Positions 1-4,385 of a DNA stretch of 5,897 bases are shown here, one piece after another. Source of the DNA: Cyanobacteria bacterium UBA11153 (GTDB lineage: Bacteria; Cyanobacteriota; Cyanobacteriia; Cyanobacteriales; Coleofasciculaceae); the NCBI GenBank assembly GCA_003511885.1, contig DOIX01000184.1, forward strand, positions 1 through 5,897. The letters run 5' to 3'. The position numbers and the translations under genes are program-made. Below the pieces are notes generated by a model that was given only the letters and a program-made list of their open reading frames with translations, was not told where the DNA came from and searched no databases. Numbering within the stretch: position 1 is the stretch's first letter; every line of letters starts with the position of its first letter.

Positions 1-20
1 GTTTGATTTCCATCCAGTAA

Positions 21-51
21 TTGTCAACTGTCCATTGTCAACTGTCCACTG
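21..51 (-). repeat. inverted TTGACAG-type heptanucleotide array (short)
   Basis: Read on the minus strand, this is four heptads in phase, alternating TGGACAG and TTGACAA, followed by a partial unit. It belongs to the same family as the arrays after 2720, 3815 and 5807 but points the other way. No minus-strand gene ends here, so unlike the others it is not attached to a visible stop codon. Heptanucleotide STRRs are known from filamentous cyanobacteria; membership in one named class is not claimed. Confidence 0.8.
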
Positions 52-52
52 C

Positions 53-108
53 TATAGCAACCACTAGGGCGGTTAAGACATTTTCATCAAACCCTTAATT
101 TTACAGCT
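53..108 (+). repeat. TATAGCAACC dispersed repeat, copy A
   Basis: The first 30 bases match 3281-3310 at 25 positions: both start TATAGCAACC and end GTTAAGACATT. After a length difference of a few bases both continue with TCAAACCCTT and an AT-rich tail. The core also has a small inverted pair, AACC at 59-62 and GGTT at 71-74, around CTAGGG. A related TATAGCAACC lies inverted at 3917-3926. The match suggests a diverged intergenic repeat that has lost most of its right arm. No coding potential is seen. Confidence 0.65.
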
Positions 109-113
109 TTATT

Positions 114-134
114 CCTCAGTCCCCAGTCCCCATC
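114..134 (+). repeat. CCCCAGT-type heptanucleotide repeat, three units
   Basis: There are three contiguous heptads: CCTCAGT (114-120), CCCCAGT (121-127) and CCCCATC (128-134). This is a second heptad family, distinct from TTGACAG and also of a type seen as STRRs in filamentous cyanobacteria. With three units of which only one is exact, it is either a decayed array or a seed, and chance cannot be excluded. Confidence 0.5.
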
Positions 135-335
135 CCCTCGCTATATAGCACAAGTCACCCATTAACACAGTCAAAAGTCACTCAGGGAAATGCTTACTGT
201 GAAAAGCGTCTGGCGTTTGCTGATGTCAAAATCGAGGCAAGCGACTGCGATAGGTTTTATCGTAGATGATGGGTAAGTCAGATTGGGTACAACAACTAGT
301 TTGTTTTTGGTGCAGCGCTTAAGAGGTTACAATTT

Positions 336-2720
336 ATGGCAGGAAGATCTTTCTACGCATCTCCGACAGGTGTAGTGAAAGCCAGGGAATCCATGGCACG
401 GAAGCGATTGACACAAGAATTGCTTGCCAAAGCAGTGGGTTTAAAGACTCGGCAATCCATTGGCAGATTTTTATCAGGAAAAGCAGTTGATCGACGTGTC
501 TTTATTGAGATATGCTTTCAACTTGGTCTTAATTGGCAAGAAATTGCGGTTGAGAGGAATCCTTCTACACTCGCTCAAATGACACGCTCTCAAGAGAATC
601 CGATGGATATCGATGCTCTAGTCAAATCGGCGCGATCGCAATATCATGACAAGATCGAAGCTCAATGCAGTACTTTACAGCTATTAGATTTACCTCAGCC
701 CCTCTATTTAACTGATATTTACGTTGATGCCTACATTCTAGAGGATATCCCCAACCGTCATTGGTTGGAAATTCCTGACTTGCTCGATAGCTTCCATCTC
801 AATGCCGATAGCGACACTTTTGCCCCATTTCACCCCGATTCTATCTCAAGAGAGCCAGTATTAGCGATCGAAGCAGCAATTAAATACTCTAAACTCATGG
901 TACTGGGTAAACCGGGAACAGGGAAAAGTACCTTTTTGAAATTTCTTGCCCTTCAGTGCAATCGGGGCATATTCCAATCTCATCTTCTTCCTATCTATAT
1001 TGAGTTGAAAGACTTTGTACAAGATACGAAGGATTGCCAGGAAATTAGCCTAGAAACCTACATTTTGCAAGAATTAGATCTATATGATATCTTACAGTCC
1101 GATTTTCATGATTTACTCCGTCATGGCAAACTCCTAATTTTACTCGATGGCTTAGATGAAGTGCCAGAATCAGACAGGGATTATGTAATTAAAGAAATCC
1201 GGCGCTTATCTCAGCGATATTATCACAATCAATTTATCATAACTTGTCGCCGAGCTGCCCATTTTTATCGATTTCAGGGATTTACCGAGGTAGAAATTGC
1301 TGATTTTACCAGCGAGCAAATTTCGGCTCTCGCTCATAAATACTTTGTTGTAATTTCTCGCGATAACCCAGAGGGAGGATTAGCTAAAGCCTCTCAATTT
1401 ATCCAACAACTAGAGTATCCAGAAAACCGCCAAATCAGAGAATTAGCCAATACACCTCTCCTCCTGAATCTTGCCTGTTCCATTTTTCAAGCCAAAGCCA
1501 GTTTTCCTGCCCAACATGCCAAACTATATGAAGAAGGATTAGAGATTTTGCTAGTCAAATGGGATCGCTCCAAAGGCGTGATTAGAGATGAAGCCTATCA
1601 AAATTTATCCCTAGTTCACAAAATTAAACTATTAAACCAAGTAGGGGCAAAAACCTTTGCCACAGAAGACTACTTATTTGAACAAAGCCAAATCCAACAA
1701 CATATTGCCGATTATCTCTGTCAGTTGCCCGATACAGAAAAAGATCCAGTAGCCTTACAAATTAATAGCGAAGCTGTCCTCAAATCAATTGAAAGGCAAC
1801 ATGGATTATTAGTAGAGAGATCCCGTCGAATTTACTCCTTCTCTCATCTTACCTTTCAAGAATACTTCACCGCCAAACATATTACCACAACCAACGATGG
1901 CGATCGCAACCCAGCCTTAGCACAACTCGCCACCCACATTACCAGAAAACATTGGCGGGAAATTTTTTTGCTTGCCGCTGGGATGTTACGACAGCCAGAC
2001 GATTTAATGTGGCTAATGAAACAAGAAATCGATCGAATCCTGAGTCACGATCAAAAATTACAGCAATTTATAGAATCAATTCAAAATAAATCCCCGTCAA
2101 TCTCAACTAAATACAAACCAGTCGCCGTAAGAGCATTTTTATTTTCCCTCGCACTTAACCTTGAAGAATACTTAAAAATTGCCATTAATCCCGACTCCAC
2201 CAAGAGTAATTTTTGGGATAAATCTGACTTAAAACTCCCCCATTGTCTCCCCTTACCTCTTGCCCTAGATCCCAATTTTGCCCTACATCGAGATCTCGGC
2301 TTTAACCTAAACCTGCAATATTATGATATTTATCAAATGCCAGGATTAAAATTTTTTCACATACTAGATACAACAGTTAATTGTGCTAGCCAGTTAAATT
2401 TAGCCCTAGTTCCCCAGGAGCTAAAAGAATTGCATAAATCTCTGCAAAAACTCAAATTGCCAATTACTCCCCAGTCAGGAAACCCAGAACAAATTAAGAC
2501 TTGGTGGATCAAAAACCAGGCAAAATGGACAGAAGAATTGATGGCAATCCTCCGCAAATATTACCATAACAGTCAGAATTGGAACTTCAATCCTGCCCAA
2601 ACGCGATCCCTATGGCAGTACTATGAAGCATCACAACTACTGGTAGAGTGCCTTAACAGCAGCTACGAGCTGAAACCAGAAGCGCGATCCCGCCTTGAAG
2701 AACAATTGCTTAGACTATAG
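336..2720 (+). CDS. HTH-NACHT-NCH2 STAND ATPase, candidate sensor or antiphage protein
   Basis: This 794-residue protein is presumably cytoplasmic; no signal peptide or membrane segment is seen. Residues about 11-72 form a helix-turn-helix-like domain (TQELLAKAVGL, then SIGRFLSG) that begins directly at the chosen ATG, which has AAGAGG 9 bases upstream. The NACHT core follows: Walker A GKPGTGKST at 191-199, Walker B LILLDGLDE at 267-275 with D271, D274 and E275, a sensor-like ITCR at 302-305, and the winged-helix FSHLTFQEYFTA at 502-513. Residues 590-794 resemble the NACHT C-terminal helical domain 2 (NCH2), with YYEASQLLVECLNS near the end. NACHT proteins are STAND switches that bind ATP, oligomerise on sensing a trigger and activate an output domain; several bacterial ones are antiphage. 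No nuclease, TIR, protease or WD40 module is visible, so the HTH or NCH2 must supply sensing or output. All catalytic motifs look intact and the gene is unbroken. Family assignment is firm; the defence role is inference. Confidence 0.95.
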   Translation: MAGRSFYASPTGVVKARESMARKRLTQELLAKAVGLKTRQSIGRFLSGKAVDRRVFIEICFQLGLNWQEIAVERNPSTLAQMTRSQENPMDIDALVKSARSQYHDKIEAQCSTLQLLDLPQPLYLTDIYVDAYILEDIPNRHWLEIPDLLDSFHLNADSDTFAPFHPDSISREPVLAIEAAIKYSKLMVLGKPGTGKSTFLKFLALQCNRGIFQSHLLPIYIELKDFVQDTKDCQEISLETYILQELDLYDILQSDFHDLLRHGKLLILLDGLDEVPESDRDYVIKEIRRLSQRYYHNQFIITCRRAAHFYRFQGFTEVEIADFTSEQISALAHKYFVVISRDNPEGGLAKASQFIQQLEYPENRQIRELANTPLLLNLACSIFQAKASFPAQHAKLYEEGLEILLVKWDRSKGVIRDEAYQNLSLVHKIKLLNQVGAKTFATEDYLFEQSQIQQHIADYLCQLPDTEKDPVALQINSEAVLKSIERQHGLLVERSRRIYSFSHLTFQEYFTAKHITTTNDGDRNPALAQLATHITRKHWREIFLLAAGMLRQPDDLMWLMKQEIDRILSHDQKLQQFIESIQNKSPSISTKYKPVAVRAFLFSLALNLEEYLKIAINPDSTKSNFWDKSDLKLPHCLPLPLALDPNFALHRDLGFNLNLQYYDIYQMPGLKFFHILDTTVNCASQLNLALVPQELKELHKSLQKLKLPITPQSGNPEQIKTWWIKNQAKWTEELMAILRKYYHNSQNWNFNPAQTRSLWQYYEASQLLVECLNSSYELKPEARSRLEEQLLRL

Positions 2721-2790
2721 TTGAAAGTTGACAATTGACAGTTGACAGTTGACAGTTGACAATGGAGAGTTGACAGTTGACAGTTGTCAA
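2721..2790 (+). repeat. TTGACAG heptanucleotide array (10 units) abutting a stop codon
   Basis: Exactly ten heptads run without a phase break from the base after the NACHT gene's TAG. Five are perfect TTGACAG (starting at 2735, 2742, 2749, 2770 and 2777). The others are TTGAAAG (2721), TTGACAA (2728, 2756), TGGAGAG (2763) and a terminal TTGTCAA (2784). The last unit is the reverse complement of TTGACAA, so 2776-2791 is a near-palindrome: GTTGACA, two bases, TGTCAAC. Seven is not a multiple of three, so the unit's TGA gives stops in all three forward frames. Confidence 0.93.
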
Positions 2791-2856
2791 CGTCGAATGC
2801 TCTAGTCATGACTTTATTTAGATCGATACAGAAGTTGCAGTTGCTACAAAATATAA

Positions 2857-2904
2857 GGGGAGCATCCCGATTTGGAAGAAATACAGGTTGTATTCTTGCT
2901 CCCC
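2857..2904. repeat. inverted repeat GGGGAGCA / TGCTCCCC
   Basis: Perfect 8-bp arms, GGGGAGCA at 2857-2864 and TGCTCCCC at 2897-2904, flank 32 bases. The right arm merges into the C-tract of the palindrome that carries the MITE. It may be part of the same compound repeat or a hairpin in RNA read through from upstream. There is no T-tract after it, so it is not a typical intrinsic terminator. Confidence 0.5.
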
Positions 2905-3114
2905 CCTTTGACAAGCAGGGCTGTTTCATGTTCAAATTTTGAAAAAGCTAGAAAGCAGCCTGGTCGAGATTTTCAGATCCTAAATTTTATTTTAATAAAA
3001 TTGGGGATTAATTATTACGAAAAACCCTCATTCTCCCCTGCCCCCCTGCTAAAGAAGCCCCCCTGCCCTCAATTTTTCAACCGAGAATGAAACAGCCCTG
3101 CTTTGACAAGGGGG
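2901..3114. repeat. C/G-rich palindromic repeat interrupted by the MITE-like element
   Basis: Removing 2915-3101 and one copy of the duplicated TTTGACAA joins the flanks into CCCCCCTTTGACAAGGGGG. This is a near-perfect hairpin with CCCCCTT and AAGGGGG arms around TGAC, followed by a further G-rich tract to 3123. It looks like a dispersed hairpin repeat that existed before the insertion. The reconstructed empty site is inference, but the halves are read directly at 2901-2914 and 3102-3114. Confidence 0.7.
2915..3101. mobile_element. 187-bp MITE-like element with terminal inverted repeats and target duplication
   Basis: The ends are perfect 15-bp inverted repeats, GCAGGGCTGTTTCAT at 2915-2929 and its complement at 3087-3101. 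They are flanked by identical direct repeats TTTGACAA (2907-2914 and 3102-3109). Because the ends begin G and finish C, the direct repeat can also be read as 10 bp (CTTTGACAAG), with an element of 2916-3100. A second, subterminal inverted pair, TTGAAAAA, lies at 2939-2946 and 3073-3080. An AT-only palindrome with 9-bp arms lies near the centre (2983-2991 and 2994-3002). There is no transposase frame, so it would have to be moved in trans. An 8 to 10 bp duplication fits ISAs1-type and some other DDE families; the family is not determined. The right half also carries CCCCTGC octamers. Confidence 0.82.
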
Positions 3115-3202
3115 CTGGGGGGGGTGAAAAGGCAAAAACAAGTAAGCTGCTGCGCATTGAAACCGGATATTTTCATGTTAGGGAAAAAGTCATCAAACCC
3201 TC

Positions 3203-3218
3203 TCCCCTGCTCCCCTGC
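3203..3218 (+). repeat. TCCCCTGC octamer tandem repeat
   Basis: TCCCCTGC occurs twice in tandem here, and (T/C)CCCCTGC units recur inside the MITE-like element at 3034-3041, 3042-3049 and 3059-3066. All are in the same orientation. This is a separate C-rich short-repeat class from the heptads. The function is unknown. Confidence 0.6.
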
Positions 3219-3280
3219 TCTCAAAACAGACAAATTAAATGCGTAACGGCTTATCTTTACCTTCATTGGGATGCTTCCAA

Positions 3281-3335
3281 TATAGCAACCCTACGGGCAG
3301 TTAAGACATTCTTAATACCTCAAACCCTTGATTGA
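3281..3335 (+). repeat. TATAGCAACC dispersed repeat, copy B
   Basis: This is the partner of the copy at 53-108: 25 of the first 30 bases agree, and both then continue with TCAAACCCTT. It ends 64 bases before the start of the membrane-protein gene, whereas copy A ends 228 bases before the NACHT gene. The variable block at bases 11-14 and a small length change after base 30 show that the copies have diverged. Confidence 0.65.
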
Positions 3336-3352
3336 CATTTATTTTTATTCTT

Positions 3353-3380
3353 GAGCCAATAGCACCGAGCCAATAGCCCC
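3353..3380 (+). repeat. 14-bp tandem pair just upstream of the membrane-protein gene
   Basis: GAGCCAATAGCACC (3353-3366) is followed at once by GAGCCAATAGCCCC (3367-3380), one mismatch in 14. The pair ends 18 bases before the ATG at 3399. It could be a binding site for a dimeric regulator, part of the untranslated leader, or a small slippage duplication. The sequence alone does not decide. Confidence 0.55.
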
Positions 3381-3398
3381 TAAAAAGCAACCAAACCC

Positions 3399-3815
3399 AT
3401 GACAGAAGAAAAACTCCAACCAAATAAAAATTTACCACCTCCAGCCGAGGTAACTGATACCCTAAACAACAAAGAATTAAAACGCTTGCAGATGATGATT
3501 TACCTACTACCAGTAATTGGCTTTTTCCCAGCACTATGGACGCTGTACCATAGGAATGGTACGCCCAAAGAACAAGCGATAAGTCGTTTATCAATTACCT
3601 TGGCATTTACCTGGCTCTTAAGCTACATTTTATTATGGTCAGGAGGATCGCTCTCAGAATTCTGGAGCCTGCGTTTATTATTCATTAACTCTATGCTAAC
3701 ATCAGGTTATTTTTTAGTGAGTCTGGGATTGATGGTGCGTTTATGGCAGGGTAAGTCAGCCCGTCTCCCCTGGATAAGCCAGGTAGCAGAGGGAAGAGTA
3801 CGGAAGCATTTATAG
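3399..3815 (+). CDS. small three-helix membrane protein, function unknown
   Basis: I do not recognise this 138-residue protein. It has a polar, proline-containing N-terminus (residues 1-30, with LPPPAE at 12-17), then three hydrophobic segments at about 32-50, 64-81 and 93-114, and a short basic tail ending GRVRKHL. The general size and helix count recall small DUF4870-like membrane proteins, but no signature was found and no such assignment is made. The ATG at 3399 has no Shine-Dalgarno sequence (upstream bases are C/A-rich), which is common in cyanobacteria; no alternative start is better. The TAG stop lies within a repeat shared with the minus strand at 33-56, so the last residues may have been altered by repeat arrival. 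The gene stands alone, with 678 bases before it and 570 after. It is probably real, since its hydrophobic pattern is coherent and the frame has no competitor. Confidence 0.8.
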   Translation: MTEEKLQPNKNLPPPAEVTDTLNNKELKRLQMMIYLLPVIGFFPALWTLYHRNGTPKEQAISRLSITLAFTWLLSYILLWSGGSLSEFWSLRLLFINSMLTSGYFLVSLGLMVRLWQGKSARLPWISQVAEGRVRKHL

Positions 3816-3839
3816 CAGTGGACAGTAGACAATGATAGC
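3811..3839 (+). repeat. degenerate TTGACAG-type heptads overlapping a stop codon
   Basis: TGGACAG (3819-3825) and TAGACAA (3826-3832) are in-phase heptads, followed by a doubtful third. With the preceding TATAGCAG they form a 24-base block (3811-3834) that matches the minus strand of 33-56 at 23 positions. The block includes the TAG stop (3813-3815) of the membrane-protein gene. Confidence 0.75.
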
Positions 3840-3916
3840 CATGTTCATCAAACCGTTTACTCAGGCAGGCTTCTCACTTCTCTTCATGAAGTTATTGATG
3901 TATATACCGATGTGGC

Positions 3917-3926
3917 GGTTGCTATA
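3917..3926 (-). repeat. inverted TATAGCAACC motif
   Basis: The minus strand reads TATAGCAACC followed by GCC, the same core as copies A (53) and B (3281). The plus-strand GGCGGTT here also equals the right part of copy A's core (69-74 region), suggesting that the original repeat was a palindrome from which different halves survive at different sites. Only 10 bases are exact. Confidence 0.5.
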
Positions 3927-4247
3927 TCTTAAGAAAAAACTAAAATAGATTCTGGAAAGGATCGAAGATGAGGTAAGTAATATCCAATTACAGCAATCTA
4001 ATCCCAGAGCAGATTCCAGACATTACCCGCCCTCAAGTTACCACACCCTTTCGGTAAAAGCCAGGAGACTTGCCTGTAACCCACATCCCCATCGATCCAA
4101 TTTTGCACTAGTATTTCCCAGATAATGCTGCAAAAAGTCGGAAAAACTGATAGGACTATTGTGTGCGGATCGGCTTTACTCCTGCAATCAGGCAATCGCA
4201 CAGCAGGTAAAAAGCCCCATCACGCATCTCATCCCCAAAGCCAGTTA

Positions 4248-4283
4248 TAGCACTCCCCGTGCTAAAAAACTGGGAAACCCCAG
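4248..4283. promoter_or_regulatory. two adjacent small hairpins in the LCP leader region
   Basis: The first has 6-bp arms TAGCAC (4248-4253) and GTGCTA (4259-4264) with a TCCCC loop. The second has 5-bp arms CTGGG (4270-4274) and CCCAG (4279-4283) with an AAAC loop. Six A residues (4264-4269) separate them, so on the minus strand the second hairpin is followed by T6, like a weak intrinsic terminator for antisense transcription. They lie about 100 bases before the LCP start. The function is inference. Confidence 0.35.
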
Positions 4284-4374
4284 AAGCAATTCAAAGCCAA
4301 GATTTCCGTTTTGACTTTTGAATGCCTGACTTTTGCCATATCTTTTACCCATCCCATCCTTATTGCATGTGTGT

Positions 4375-4379
4375 GAGGA
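4375..4379 (+). promoter_or_regulatory. ribosome binding site deciding a GTG start
   Basis: GAGGA sits 6 bases before GTG at 4386. The frame is closed just upstream by TGA at 4374-4376, so GTG is the first possible start. The next in-frame candidate, ATG at 4458 (Met25), has no comparable site. This supports GTG as the start. Confidence 0.7.
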
Positions 4380-4385
4380 AGCCAA

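Larger units (their letters stand above)
1..335. other. repeat-rich spacer upstream of the NACHT gene
   Basis: No gene is visible in this stretch. Its first 140 bases are made of short repeats: inverted TTGACAG-type heptads, a TATAGCAACC element and CCCCAGT-type heptads, each listed separately. Positions 141-320 look unique and hold a further TATAGCA (144-150) and a weak CGATA/TATCG inverted pair around 248-262. I found no convincing -35/-10 pair. A plausible ribosome binding site, AAGAGG at 321-326, lies 9 bases before the ATG at 336, so the promoter of the NACHT gene is presumably in 141-320 but cannot be placed. Confidence 0.6.
2791..3398. other. 608-base spacer built of nested repeats
   Basis: I find no credible gene here; open frames on either strand run through repeats and lack start signals or family likeness. 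From left to right it holds about 65 bases of apparently unique sequence, an 8-bp inverted pair (2857-2864 and 2897-2904), a C/G-rich palindrome split by a 187-bp MITE-like element, C-rich octamers (3203-3218), TATAGCAACC repeat copy B (3281) and a 14-bp tandem pair (3353-3380). TTGACA at 3332-3337 is a perfect -35 hexamer, but no acceptable -10 lies 16 to 18 bases after it, so no promoter is called for the membrane-protein gene. Confidence 0.7.
3840..4385. other. 546-base spacer before the LCP gene
   Basis: No gene could be supported; both strands have only short frames without recognisable products. It contains TTCATCAAACC (3844-3854, also at 83-93), a perfect 10-bp palindrome CTTCATGAAG (3882-3891), an inverted TATAGCAACC (3917-3926), a stretch of about 280 bases (3960-4240) with no repeats I can see, and two adjacent hairpins (4248-4283). 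TTTTGACTTTTG and CTGACTTTTG near 4309-4335 are a loose direct repeat. A TTGACT (4311-4316) with CATATC (4337-4342) has 20-base spacing and is too weak to call as a promoter. The spacer may be a long leader or hold a decayed gene. Confidence 0.55.

Noticed and set aside
2721..2790. CRISPR array
   Set aside because: The units are 7 bp and contiguous with no spacers; this is a short tandem repeat.
2663..2935. Minus-strand 90-codon frame
   Set aside because: It is generated by the antisense of the heptad array, overlaps the end of the NACHT gene and runs into the MITE; the protein is mostly the LSTVNCQ cycle.
2915..3101. Complete insertion sequence
   Set aside because: At 187 bp with no transposase frame it can only be a non-autonomous element.
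2872..3335. Open frames of 65-82 codons on both strands across the MITE and C-rich repeats
   Set aside because: They span repeat boundaries, several starting or ending at the inverted ends of the element, have low-complexity products and no ribosome binding sites.
3332..3363. Promoter with TTGACA -35 before the membrane-protein gene
   Set aside because: No acceptable -10 lies at 16-18 bases; CAATAG at 3358-3363 is 20 bases away and matches poorly.
3998..4201. Minus-strand 67-codon frame in the spacer before the LCP gene
   Set aside because: It has no recognised motif, no clear ribosome binding site and no neighbour; too short to support alone, though a decayed gene here is not excluded.
4270..4283. 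Rho-independent terminator for the membrane-protein gene
   Set aside because: The 5-bp stem is followed by T residues only on the minus strand, and it lies 455 bases beyond the gene, so it cannot be called as that gene's terminator.
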